Positions 8,623-17,387 of a stretch of 64,000 nucleotides of DNA are shown here, one piece after another. The notes under the pieces were generated by a model. It saw only the letters and a list, made by a program, of their open reading frames with translations, ran no database searches and had not been told where the DNA came from. The stretch is from the NCBI GenBank assembly GCA_040768665.1, contig JAXGMN010000028.1:1-64000 (forward strand), read 5' to 3'. Source of the DNA: JABWBD01 sp040768665 (GTDB lineage: Bacteria > Planctomycetota > Planctomycetia > Pirellulales > Thermoguttaceae). Position numbers and translations under genes: made by a program. Positions within the stretch are counted from its first letter, which is position 1. Each line of letters begins with the position of its first letter.

Positions 8623-9180
8623 TCACTCCCATAGCAGCGATGGCCGCAGAGAGACTTCGGGCATTGCCAACGGGCGGACATCCTCCTCGCCGCGGAACGT
8701 CTGGACGCTGCGGTAACCGTTCCCCTCGGGCTCCCGATACACCTCGATGTACCGGTCGATCAGATTGACGATCCAATAGTCGGCGATCCCGGCCTGCGCA
8801 TAGAGTTCGAGCTTCTCGCCGCGATCGTAGTCGAGACTGCTTTCCGAGACTTCGATAATCAAGAAGATATCGGCAGCCGTGGGCCGGCCGCCTCGAACTC
8901 GCCGATATCTCCGTGGAGCCGCCCATACCAGGTCCGGTTCCGGCGCGGTTTCCAGCCCCGGCAATCCGATCGAGTTCTGCACGCGGATCCGGAACTTCTG
9001 CTTGATCTCTTGGCTTGTGCTCCAGTCGGTCAGTTGATCGACCGCGTCCTCATGGTCGGGTCCAGTGGGACTCATCTCCCGGATCTCCCCGCGGATTAGC
9101 TCCAGACGGCGCTTATCCAGTGCGCCGCTCTCGATCAGACGGTCGTATTCGTCGAGCGAAAAACGTGCGATCGTGCTCAT
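8623..9180 (-). CDS. Uma2-family putative endonuclease (DUF820)
   Basis: This 185-residue protein has the Uma2 layout: MSTIARFSLDEYDRLIESG, LELIRGEIREMSPTG, then the PD-(D/E)XK-like core with PEPDLVWA, DIFLIIEVSESSLDYDRGEKLELYAQAGI and YWIVNLIDRYIEVYR. The E-V-S...K-L spacing gives the nuclease-type acidic residues and lysine. The family is greatly expanded in planctomycetes and cyanobacteria, and its biological role is unclear. It is convergent with brxL (38 bp between stops) and is probably not part of BREX. Confidence 0.85.
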   Translation of the reverse strand: MSTIARFSLDEYDRLIESGALDKRRLELIRGEIREMSPTGPDHEDAVDQLTDWSTSQEIKQKFRIRVQNSIGLPGLETAPEPDLVWAAPRRYRRVRGGRPTAADIFLIIEVSESSLDYDRGEKLELYAQAGIADYWIVNLIDRYIEVYREPEGNGYRSVQTFRGEEDVRPLAMPEVSLRPSLLWE

Positions 9181-9340
9181 GACGTCAATCCTTCGGCTAT
9201 CCCGCCCTCATTATAGCCGCTGCGACACTCCTGGTGAACTCCAGCGATCCTACCTCTCAAGTCGGAACACTCACGGGGCGAAGCGGAGGGAGCAAATCCA
9301 TTCTTTGTCAGATGAAATCCGCGAAGGTCCATGACATGGT

Positions 9341-10620
9341 TCACCCGCCGCTCACCAATCCCGGCAGAAAGAGCGTGATCGCCGGAACATAGGTGATCAA
9401 CAGCAAGACCAGCAGGATCGCCAGCAGAAACGGCCACAGGTACCGGAGGATCTCGTTCATCTCGACGCCCGAGACGCCGGTGATCACGTACAGCAGCATG
9501 CCGATCGGCGGCGTCAGAAGACCCACCATGATGTTCAACTGGAAGACGACGCCGAAGTGGATCAGGTCCACCTGGTAGTGCATGAGCACCGGCAGCAGCA
9601 GAGGCGTGAGAATGATCATCAGGCTGCCGCCCTCCATGAAACAGCCCAAGGCAAGGATCGCCAGGTTGATGATCAGCAAGAACACCCATGGATGTTCCGA
9701 GAGCGAGGCGAAGGCGTTCATCAGCGTTTCCGGGGCGCCCATGTGCGTCAGCAGCCACCCGAATGCCTTGGCCGAGGCGATGATGAACATGATCACGGCC
9801 GTCTGCTTGGCCGACTTGGCAAGCAGGTAGGGCAGATCGCGCGAGCTTGATCTCGCGGTACACCACCACGCCGACGAACAACCCGTAGAGCACGGCCAGC
9901 ACGCCCGCCTCGGTCGGCGTGACAATGCCGCCGAGAATTCCTCCCAGGATAATCACCGGCATCAGCAGGGCCCACGCGGCGTCTTTCATCCCCGAGAGCA
10001 ACCGCCGGGCCGAAGTCCGCTCGCTGCGGGCAGATCGACTCGCCTGGCAACCACGTAGCAGACGACCATCAGGTAGAGCCCCATGATCAGCCCGGGAATC
10101 GCCGGCCAGGAAGAGCTGCCCGACGGAAACGTTCGCCAGCGATGCATAGATGATGAAGCCGACGCTGGGCGGGATCACCGGGCCGATCGTGGCCGCCGAC
10201 GCATTCACGGCAGCGGCGAAACCTCGCGGGTAGCCGACCCTTGATCATGCTGGGGATCATCACCGACCCGACCGCGGCGGCGTCGGCGATGGCCGCACCG
10301 GATACGCCGGCCATGATCATGTTGACGATCACCACCACGTAGGCCAGCCCTCCCCGCAGACTGCCGACCAGTGCCTCCGCAAACGCGATCAGCCGGCGCG
10401 TGATTCCCCCGGCATTCATCAGTTCGCCCGCGAAAATGAAGAAGGGGACCGCGAGGAGAATGAACGAGTCGGCCCCGCTGACCGTCATCTGCGCCAGCAC
10501 GACCGGGCGCAGGCCCTCGCCGGCGATCAGGATATAGGCGGCCGAGGCAATCCCGATGGCAAAGGCGACGGGAACTCCCAAGGCGAGCAGCACCAGCATG
10601 ACTCCGACGAGCAAGAGCAT
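9341..10620 (-). pseudogene. dctM: TRAP transporter large permease DctM, four frame breaks
   Basis: Starting at the ATG at 10620 (MLLLVGVMLVLLALGVPVAF), the sequence is a 12-14 helix DctM permease, but the frame changes at about 10225, 10100, 10037 and 9843 (roughly +1, +1, -1, +1). Joining the pieces restores the family sequence: VPFFIFAGELMNAGGITRRL, NASAATIGPVIPPSVGFIIY, TPTEAGVLAVLYGLFVGVVV, and the end FLLAILLVLLLITYVPAITL. DctM with DctQ forms the sodium-coupled membrane unit that accepts substrate from DctP. dctP and dctQ upstream are intact, so either this is a recent knockout of the transporter or the sequence has indel errors here. Confidence 0.85.
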
Positions 10621-10621
10621 G

Positions 10622-11116
10622 TCAAAAAGCCTCCTCGTCGCCGGGCCGCTCCTCACGGACACGGCCGCGGAACCAGGCCGCGGCACGGCGAACCGCGAAG
10701 TACACTCCCGCCACAGAAGCCACCGGGAGCGACGCATACAGGACGTAGTTCAACGGAAGGCCGAGGGCCGGCGTACGGGCGTTGGCATTCATGCGGACCC
10801 ACTGAAAACCGACCGCCGCCAAGAACGCCAGGAAAACGGCGATCAGGACCAGACGCGCCGCGGCCAGGTGGCGTCTCACGCCCGGCGGCAGGCGATCGAC
10901 CAGCAAGGTTACGCGGATGTGCGTTGCTTCCTTCACCGCCAGCGCCGCTCCGAGGAAGATGATCCAGGTGAACAGCAGTCGCGACAGCTCTTCCGTCCAG
11001 ACCAGCGAGTTGTTGAACACGTAGCGCCAGACGACCTGTGCCGTCACCACGAGGATCGTCGCGGCGAAAAGCACGGCCACGATCCAGTCGCCCGGGCTGA
11101 GCGGTTTGCGTTGCAT
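10622..11116 (-). CDS. dctQ: TRAP transporter small permease DctQ
   Basis: This protein of about 164 residues is read from MQRKPLSPGDWIVAVLF; an open frame continues 16 codons further upstream into a palindromic repeat and is unlikely to be used. Four transmembrane helices are apparent, with the family motifs VVWRYVFNNSLVWTEELSRL and ALAVKEATHIRV. It stops 1 bp before the dctM start, so the two are translationally coupled. It bridges DctM in the membrane complex. Its substrate cannot be inferred from sequence. Transcribed leftward after dctP. Confidence 0.9.
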   Translation of the reverse strand: MQRKPLSPGDWIVAVLFAATILVVTAQVVWRYVFNNSLVWTEELSRLLFTWIIFLGAALAVKEATHIRVTLLVDRLPPGVRRHLAAARLVLIAVFLAFLAAVGFQWVRMNANARTPALGLPLNYVLYASLPVASVAGVYFAVRRAAAWFRGRVREERPGDEEAF

Positions 11117-11140
11117 GGCGGAGCTACTCCGTGTCTGTTT

Positions 11141-11216
11141 AAAAGGGGACCGGCTCCGAGCCAACGCCGACTTTCCTGAGAAAAAACGTCCTGCGGCGAG
11201 GTGCCTGTCCCCTTTT
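11141..11216. repeat. Palindromic element, GGGGAC-type, copy 1
   Basis: The 76-bp element between dctP and dctQ has arms AAAAGGGGAC at the left and GTCCCCTTTT at the right. Inner conserved words are GGCTCCGAGCC at the left and GAGGTGCCTGTCCCC at the right. It shares these words with the elements at 27841-27937 and 28337-28426. It would form a long hairpin in the transcript of the TRAP operon, between the binding protein and the permeases, where it could limit distal expression. Confidence 0.7.
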
Positions 11217-11224
11217 GCAGCAGA

Positions 11225-12217
11225 CTACTCGGTGTCGGCGATTCTCTGGAACAGGTTCGGCACCCACTCCTTTTCGAATTTCTTCGGCAGTTCCTTCACG
11301 ACCGGCTTGCGGAATGCCTCGCGGTCGACCTCGACGAATTCCATCCCCGCCTCCTGGAGCTTGCGGGCAAACTCTTCGTCGTACTGAACCATCAACTCGT
11401 GTTCCTTGCGCCCGGCCTCGACCGCGGCTTCGCGAACGGCGGTTTGCTGCTCCGAAGTCAGGCAGTCGAAGGTGTAGCGATTGGTCATCAGCATGAAAAC
11501 CCCGAGCAGGTGCTCGGTTTTCATCACGTACCTCTGGGCTTCGTGGAAACTGCTCGTGTAGATCACCTCGAGCGGATTCTCCTGGCCCTCGACGATCCCC
11601 TGCTTCAGCGCCATGAAGATCTCGCTATAGGTAATCGGCGTCGGGTTCGTGCCCAGGATCCGCCAGGCCTCGATATAGGTGGGCAGTTCCGGCACCCGGA
11701 GTTTCAGCCCGGCGAGGTCGGCGAGCGTCGTCACTTTGCGATTCGTTGTCGTCAGATACCGCGGGCCGCGGTGCCACCAGTCGAGGATGAGGATGCCCCG
11801 CTGATCGGCGAACGCGGTGGCGATTTCCCGGCCGATTTCCCCGTGGAGCACGTGATCGAGGTGCTCATAGTCCCGGAAGGCGAATGGCGCCTCGATGGCG
11901 CCGTATTGCGGCAGATACCAGCCGATGGGGGCCGTTCCGCCCAAGACCAAGTCGACGCTGCCGATCGAGAGCCCCTCGGCCAGTTCGCGATCGTTGCCCA
12001 ACTGGGCGCTGGGATAGAGCTTGACGCGGACTCTGCCCGCCGTCTTCTCCTCGACCAATTTCGCAAAGTACTCCGCCGCCTCATGCGCCGGACCTCCGGG
12101 CGCCATGACGTAGGCCAACTTCAATTCGCGAGGGCCGCTCGGCCCGGACGGGGAACAGCCGATAAAGACTGTCGCCGCGACGGCCAGGAAGCCACACGTG
12201 AAAACCGCTCTTGTCAT
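11225..12217 (-). CDS. dctP: TRAP transporter solute-binding lipoprotein DctP
   Basis: This protein of about 330 residues starts at MTRAVFTCGF (a start five codons earlier is possible). The lipobox ends at the Cys of VFIGCSPSG, so it is probably a lipoprotein. Family features are KLAYVMAPGGPAHEAAEYFA, LYPSAQLGNDRELAEGLSIG, the substrate-contact Arg in LKLRVPELPTYIEAWRILG, and SEIFMALKQGIVEGQENPLE. It is the first gene of the leftward dctPQM operon. Members of this family bind carboxylates, often sugar acids. The neighbourhood of carbohydrate genes suggests a uronate or similar acid, but this is inference. Confidence 0.9.
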   Translation of the reverse strand: MTRAVFTCGFLAVAATVFIGCSPSGPSGPRELKLAYVMAPGGPAHEAAEYFAKLVEEKTAGRVRVKLYPSAQLGNDRELAEGLSIGSVDLVLGGTAPIGWYLPQYGAIEAPFAFRDYEHLDHVLHGEIGREIATAFADQRGILILDWWHRGPRYLTTTNRKVTTLADLAGLKLRVPELPTYIEAWRILGTNPTPITYSEIFMALKQGIVEGQENPLEVIYTSSFHEAQRYVMKTEHLLGVFMLMTNRYTFDCLTSEQQTAVREAAVEAGRKEHELMVQYDEEFARKLQEAGMEFVEVDREAFRKPVVKELPKKFEKEWVPNLFQRIADTE

Positions 12218-12275
12218 CCAAGCTCTCCTCACGAACTTCTACCGTTCGGCCATTTTATTCCCGCATGGCCGCTCG

Positions 12276-12453
12276 CTAGCACCAAACGGTTTTTCCGGCT
12301 GTTGGCATTTACTTTCGGATGTCGCGAATGCCCGCGGCTTGTCCGCGGGATGGTTACGTTCTCTGCTACATACGCCACGATCGCCGCTATCCTTTATAAA
12401 AGCGTGCCGTGTCAAAACGGACACTTCCAGTCGAAAATACCGTTTGGTGCTAG
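12276..12453. repeat. CTAG-ended inverted-repeat element (MITE-like)
   Basis: Perfect 15-bp terminal inverted repeats (CTAGCACCAAACGGT and its complement) bound 178 bp with no gene, upstream of dctP. The outermost bases are CTAG at both ends, as in the element at 52226-52343, although the rest of the arms differ. Together with the following repeat it fills the 540-bp gap between dctP and the UroD-like gene. Confidence 0.6.
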
Positions 12454-12466
12454 TAACTCAAACGGT

Positions 12467-12551
12467 AAACGCCACCACCGACCCCGCGTGTTTATGCGGC
12501 ATTGTAGTTGCCAAACATCGCCCCACCGGGATAGACCCGGTGGTGGCGTTT
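12467..12551. repeat. Palindrome with AAACGCCACCACCG arms
   Basis: The 85-bp unit has 14-bp perfect arms (AAACGCCACCACCG and its complement) around a core reading TTGTAGTTGCCAAACATCG. A rearranged partial copy lies at 28657-28708, where the left arm is fused to the reverse complement of the same core. It has no coding potential and is probably a non-autonomous repeat family. Confidence 0.6.
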
Positions 12552-12773
12552 GCAGTTTGAGCGATGACGTTGTTGACACTGAAAAATTCACCGCCTATCA
12601 TACCGGTTCCATTTCCGAAAAACAAACGGCCTGCTCCAGGAGCAACGGGATGACGCGCGGTGCCGCCGCCACCTTCAGACCGGCATCCCACTGCTTGTGA
12701 TTGTGGTGGCCTCCCGGCAAGTGGAGCGTCCAACCAATCCCAAGCAGTGCCCCACCCCGACACGAGCGACTCG

Positions 12774-13796
12774 ATGAATTCCTTCCAGCGCGTCCACGCC
12801 GCCTTGCGTCTCGAGCAGCCCGACCGGGTGCCGGTCGTGGAATTTGTCGTCGATGAGAAAGTCGCCCGGCGCGCGGTGCCCGACTGCCGCGATGTCGCCG
12901 ATTGCATGGATCGGCTCGACTTGGACGGTGTCAGTTGCGGCGCTTCTTTTCAGCGTGTTCGCGAAAACCCCGACGGCTCGTACGTTGACGAGTGGGGCGT
13001 GACGTACAAGCCCGGCCCCGAGGCCGTCGCCCACCCGATCCGGGGTCCGATCGTGACGCTGGCCGATGCCAAAGCCTACACGCCGCCCGATCCCAATGCT
13101 GCGCATCGGCTGGGGGTGCTCCCCGACCTCGTCGAGCGCTACCGGGGCCGCCGGGCGATTCTCTTTCATCACCGGGCCGCGTTCATGTGGTCGGCCTACC
13201 TGATGGGTATCGACAACCTGCTGATGAACCTCCTTGCCGAGCCTGAGATGGCCGAGATCGTGCTCGACAAAGTGCTTGCGGCGAACATGGAAGTTGTCCG
13301 GCGTGCGATCCGGGCCGGCGCCGAGGTCATTGTGCTGGGCGATGATTATGCCAGTAATCACGGCCCGATGATGAGCCCCGGCGTGTTCCGCGAGTTCCTG
13401 CTGCCTCGGCTCAAGCGAATGATCGACATGATCCACGAGGAAGGGGCATTTTGCATCAAGCATTCCGACGGCAATCTCTACTCCCTGCTGGAAATGATCG
13501 TGTCGGCCGGTCCCGACGGGATCAATCCGATCGAACCCGTGGCGGGCATGGAACTGAAAAAGGTCAAGGAATTGGTCGGCGACCGGGTATGCCTCACGGG
13601 GAATATCGACTGCGCGAAGCTCCTTCCCTATGGCACCGTCGAACAGGTCCGCGATGCGGTCCGCCAGGCCATTGCCGACGCGGCGGCCGGCGGCGGCTAC
13701 ATCCTTACCTCGTCCAACAGCATTCACTCCTCCTGCAAGGCGGAGAACTTTGTAGCCATGATCCGGGCCTGCCGGGAATTTGGAGACTACGGTTGA
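12774..13796 (+). CDS. Uroporphyrinogen decarboxylase-family protein (MtaA/CmuA-like)
   Basis: This 340-residue protein is read from MNSFQRVHAALRLEQPDRVP; the open frame continues upstream but without family similarity. It has the UroD TIM-barrel pattern: GADVI-like strand AGAEVIVLGDDYAS, the HSDGNLYSLLEMIVSAG stretch, INPIEPVAGMELKKVKELVG and VCLTGNIDCAKLLPYGTVEQV. It is not the haem enzyme. In this subfamily, common in planctomycetes and in sugar-degrading clusters, members resemble methylcobamide-dependent methyltransferases. The substrate is unknown. The next gene starts 79 bp later on the same strand, so the two may be co-transcribed. Confidence 0.8.
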   Translation: MNSFQRVHAALRLEQPDRVPVVEFVVDEKVARRAVPDCRDVADCMDRLDLDGVSCGASFQRVRENPDGSYVDEWGVTYKPGPEAVAHPIRGPIVTLADAKAYTPPDPNAAHRLGVLPDLVERYRGRRAILFHHRAAFMWSAYLMGIDNLLMNLLAEPEMAEIVLDKVLAANMEVVRRAIRAGAEVIVLGDDYASNHGPMMSPGVFREFLLPRLKRMIDMIHEEGAFCIKHSDGNLYSLLEMIVSAGPDGINPIEPVAGMELKKVKELVGDRVCLTGNIDCAKLLPYGTVEQVRDAVRQAIADAAAGGGYILTSSNSIHSSCKAENFVAMIRACREFGDYG

Positions 13797-13875
13797 TCCG
13801 TGCGATTCTGGCGGCCTGGTCATCCTGGCGTTACAATCGCGTCGAAAGCCGAACCAACCAGCCCGGAGTGCTGCC

Positions 13876-16098
13876 ATGAATGGTCGACGATTGCCGGTCC
13901 GTGTCTTGCCCGCAGTGATCGTCTGGTCCGCTTTATTTGCGTTGGGAGAAGCTCTCGCGGACTCCAGCGGCCCCTCGCCGGATCGCCCGCTCCGGCAGCG
14001 GATCGAGCGGTCGCTGGATCGCTGGTGCCACTGGCTGGCCGCCTATCTCGCGCCCGTGGCGGGCACCGACTACTACACGATGACGCCCCGTGCCAACTCC
14101 GGACGCAACCGGTATCGCGACGTTGCCGGAAATCAGTTCGCCGCGGCCGCCGCCGGATACTGGCTCGCTCGGGCCAATCCACCCGAGGAGATCGCCAGGC
14201 CGTTGCGGGGACTGATTCGGCTGTCGCTGGACAGCCACATTGCGATCGGCAAACTCGACTGCCCCGAGGGACCCCGGTGGGGGGCAGGTCATTCGGTCGC
14301 CGACAACTGGCATGCCGATCTGTTCGCCGGCACATCGGGCATGCTGTTGCCCGACGCGCTTGAGCCGCCTGATCGGGAGAAGCTCCTCACGATCCTTGCC
14401 TGGGAGGCCGACAAACAGGCGGAGTACGGCGTCAGCCGTGAAAGCCGGTCGATGCCGGGGCATTGGCCGGAGCACTCGGTCGGCGAATCGAATGCGTGGA
14501 GTTGCGCGTTGGTCCAGGCCGCTCGCGTCGCGCTGCCCGACTCGCCGAACCAACCCGCCTGGCGGGAAGCGGCGATCCTCTATTCGCTCAACGCCATCGG
14601 AGTGCCTGCCGACGTGACTTCCCGGGAGGTTGTCGCCGGCGAGCCTTTGAACCAACGCGTGAAGGGGGCGAACTTCGAGCCGGGCGGAATCCAGGAACAC
14701 CACGGATTCTACCACCCGGGCTATGTCGCCTGGCCGCTGGCTTACCAGGCATACGCGATGCTTCTCGACCAGCGGTTGCCGGAATCGCAGCGGAATCCGG
14801 ACGTCTACCTTCGCAACTGGCGGCTGGTTTTCAATCGGCTCAAGCAAGGTTCCTTTGCCAACGGGCGGTTCATCTACTGCGCCGGCTACGACTGGAACGC
14901 CTACGGCTACGGCAACGCCCACATCCTGCCGATCGGCATCTTCGCTGCCACGAGGTTCCAGGACCCGGACGCCTCGCGGATGGCCCACGAGTGGCTCGGG
15001 CTGATCGAGCAGGAGCAGGTGCTGGGCGACGGCAGCATTCAGGGAGTCCGGCTCGAGCGGCTGAAGAACAACTACAGCAACGATTTCGCCTGGTATGAGG
15101 CGATCAGCGGCGCGAGCCTTGCCCACGCGCTCTGGGTGATGGACCACATGGACACTTCGGGCATGCCCGCGCCGTCGAGCGAGGAGGAGTACAACGCCCG
15201 GAACATCGGGACGTACTACGAACCGAACGCCCGGTTGGTCTGGCACCGCACGGCGAACCATTGGGCTTCGTTTTCCTGGCGATCGGCGTTCGGACAGTGG
15301 CAGGCGATCGTGCAGCCGATCGGGCTGCCGAATCTGCTCAAGCACAACCACGGCGGCATGGGCATGCTGGACGTCGCCGGGGCGGTTTCGAAGGCGGCCA
15401 TCCAGTCGCATAAGATCGGCACTTTCAGCCGCGGGGGGTTCTGGTCGCTGGGCACCATCGATCGGCTGGCGCCGAGCGGCGGCAAGCCTTTTCCGCTCGT
15501 CCGGCAGTACCAGGCATTGGTAGCGATACCGGAGGGGCCGTCCCTCTTCGTCGACTACTGCCAGGCCGCAGAGCCGATCGAGGTGCGGCGCAACGGTGGG
15601 CTGGGCCTGCGTCTGGCGGCCGATATCTTCAACGGCAAGCGGGTAAGACTCGCGACAAGTCGCGGCGATCACGTGTTCCATCAGCATCCCGACCGGGACA
15701 CCTGGCATGACCTTGGCGGACGATCGATCACGATCGAGGGTGCGATGACCGTGCAGGCGGTTGGCGGATACGGTTCGTTTCAGCTTCTGCAGAAGCGCAA
15801 GCGACCGACCGAAGGCGACGAGATGATCTACCCGGGCGACCGTTTTGCCGTTGAAGAATCGCTCGTCAGCCATGAACTGTACTTCGGTCCGCCGGTCGAC
15901 GATCCTCCTTGCAAGCTTGAGGCGGGGGCGTGGTTCCGCAATCTGGTCGCCGTGATCGACTGCCATGCGGAGAATGCCCCGCAGCGGACTACGGCATCGG
16001 TCACCGGGGCGTTTCCGCGCCTTACCGTTCACCTGCCGCCGAGCAACCGAGCGGTGACGATCGATTTCGCCGAGGCGTCCGTCGATGTGAGCGAGTAG
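13876..16098 (+). CDS. Secreted polysaccharide-lyase-like protein (toroid plus beta-sandwich)
   Basis: This protein of about 740 residues starts at MNGRRLPVRVLPAVIVWSALF, a clear signal peptide ending near ALADSSG. Residues 30-400 are helical and aromatic-rich, with EPGGIQEHHGFYHPGYVAWPL, a probable active-site His/Tyr segment, and IYCAGYDWNAYGYGNAHILP. The second half (SHKIGTFSRGGFWSLG, HQHPDRDTW) looks beta-rich. This is the layout of chondroitin AC/hyaluronate and alginate-type lyases, but no family can be fixed by eye. It is probably periplasmic or outer-membrane associated and cleaves an acidic polysaccharide; its product may be what the TRAP transporter imports (inference). Confidence 0.55.
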   Translation: MNGRRLPVRVLPAVIVWSALFALGEALADSSGPSPDRPLRQRIERSLDRWCHWLAAYLAPVAGTDYYTMTPRANSGRNRYRDVAGNQFAAAAAGYWLARANPPEEIARPLRGLIRLSLDSHIAIGKLDCPEGPRWGAGHSVADNWHADLFAGTSGMLLPDALEPPDREKLLTILAWEADKQAEYGVSRESRSMPGHWPEHSVGESNAWSCALVQAARVALPDSPNQPAWREAAILYSLNAIGVPADVTSREVVAGEPLNQRVKGANFEPGGIQEHHGFYHPGYVAWPLAYQAYAMLLDQRLPESQRNPDVYLRNWRLVFNRLKQGSFANGRFIYCAGYDWNAYGYGNAHILPIGIFAATRFQDPDASRMAHEWLGLIEQEQVLGDGSIQGVRLERLKNNYSNDFAWYEAISGASLAHALWVMDHMDTSGMPAPSSEEEYNARNIGTYYEPNARLVWHRTANHWASFSWRSAFGQWQAIVQPIGLPNLLKHNHGGMGMLDVAGAVSKAAIQSHKIGTFSRGGFWSLGTIDRLAPSGGKPFPLVRQYQALVAIPEGPSLFVDYCQAAEPIEVRRNGGLGLRLAADIFNGKRVRLATSRGDHVFHQHPDRDTWHDLGGRSITIEGAMTVQAVGGYGSFQLLQKRKRPTEGDEMIYPGDRFAVEESLVSHELYFGPPVDDPPCKLEAGAWFRNLVAVIDCHAENAPQRTTASVTGAFPRLTVHLPPSNRAVTIDFAEASVDVSE

Positions 16099-16146
16099 GC
16101 ACAGTCGGTTGCGGCAGTCTCTCCGTTGGGGCTGCGCAGCAAAACC

Positions 16147-17349
16147 TTACGCTTTGTATTGCGGCACTTTGAGCCGCTCGCCGCCCTTGAGCGCCGACTC
16201 GTTGGCAACGATGCCGCAGACGGTCATGTTCAGTGCCTGGACGATGTTCACCAGCGGCGTGCGGTCTTCGAGAATGGAGAGAATGAACTCATTGGAGAGG
16301 TATCCATGCGAGCCGCCATGGCCGCCGGGACTTACGCCGGGCGGAAGCGGCGGCCGCTGAATATCGGGCAGTTTCTTCATGGAGCCGGCATACTCGGTAC
16401 CCTCCATCCAGCCCTGTTCGCCGAAGACCCGGCCCGTCTCCCCGCCCTTGTCGCGGATTCCCTTGCACATGAGCATTCTCGCGGTCCCCCCCTCGGCCGT
16501 CTCGAACAGTGCGATCTGGTCGGTGAAGGTATTGTTGTACTTATTGGCGCCCGGCTGATAGGACGGGAAGCCCGCGTTGGACCCGGTGCAGGAGACGGAA
16601 ATGAACGGCTTGTCGGTCACGCCGACATAGTAGGCGGTGGAATGCGTGGGGTACCACAGGGGAATACAGCCGACTCGCCAGTCCTTGTAGGAACCGATCT
16701 GGTGCGAGTGGAAGTGGTAATACTCGCCCTCCGAATAGACCAGCCTGCCGAAGCCGCCGGCCTGATAGATCCGGCGCATGGCGTAACAATCGGCACGGAA
16801 GCAAGACGTTTCCATCATCATATATTTCAGGCCGCCAGCAGCTTTCACCGCCTCGAATAGCTGCTCGGCGTCTTCGAGCGATCCCCAAACGGCAGGCACG
16901 GCACAGGCGACGTGCTTGCCGTGCTTGAGGACCTCGATGCAATGGCGGGCGTGGCTGGGGGCGTCGGTGGCCACGAAGATCGCCTCGATCTTGTCGTCCT
17001 TGACCATCTCTTCAAGCGACGGGTACGTTTTCGCGCAGCGGCAAGCTTTCGCCAAGGCGGCGCAGCGATCGGCAAAGAGATCGCTGACGGCGACCACATC
17101 GACGTTGGGATGATCCTGGAAGCCGAAAGCCGCGCCGAAACGGCAGGTGCCGTAGCCGACGATCCCGACGCGGATCTTGCGGTCAGAGACGGGCTTCCAG
17201 TTCTTCGAGGTCTCGGAATCGACGGGGGCCTCCTCGAACCCCTGGATCTTCGGTTTATCCTCGCCGAGAGCCGCGGTGTTCAAACCGACTGCAGCGGCCC
17301 CCAGTCCGACGGCATGGAGAAAGGAACGGCGGGATGTCGAGATGTCCAT
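16147..17349 (-). CDS. Tat-exported Gfo/Idh/MocA-family oxidoreductase
   Basis: This 400-residue protein has a Tat signal (TSRRSFLHAVGLGAAAVG), then a Rossmann NAD(P) motif (IRVGIVGYGTCRFGAAFG; the usual third Gly is followed by C). It has DVVAVSDLFADR, the family EKP-region equivalent (HGKHVACAVPAVWG, with the usual E-K replaced), and a C-terminal beta domain with HSHQIGSYKDW and HGGSHGYLSNEF. Such exported oxidoreductases are numerous in planctomycetes and probably act on periplasmic sugars. The absence of the canonical catalytic Lys in the EKP motif is notable. It is convergent with the lyase-like gene. Confidence 0.85.
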   Translation of the reverse strand: MDISTSRRSFLHAVGLGAAAVGLNTAALGEDKPKIQGFEEAPVDSETSKNWKPVSDRKIRVGIVGYGTCRFGAAFGFQDHPNVDVVAVSDLFADRCAALAKACRCAKTYPSLEEMVKDDKIEAIFVATDAPSHARHCIEVLKHGKHVACAVPAVWGSLEDAEQLFEAVKAAGGLKYMMMETSCFRADCYAMRRIYQAGGFGRLVYSEGEYYHFHSHQIGSYKDWRVGCIPLWYPTHSTAYYVGVTDKPFISVSCTGSNAGFPSYQPGANKYNNTFTDQIALFETAEGGTARMLMCKGIRDKGGETGRVFGEQGWMEGTEYAGSMKKLPDIQRPPLPPGVSPGGHGGSHGYLSNEFILSILEDRTPLVNIVQALNMTVCGIVANESALKGGERLKVPQYKA

Positions 17350-17387
17350 GGTCGTTGCTCCTTGTTACCGATTTGAGTTTGGGTTGT

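Noticed and set aside
13933..16032. 699-residue minus-strand open frame opposite the lyase-like gene
   Set aside because: Arg/Pro/Val-rich composition with no motif. The plus-strand frame has a signal peptide and plausible domain structure.
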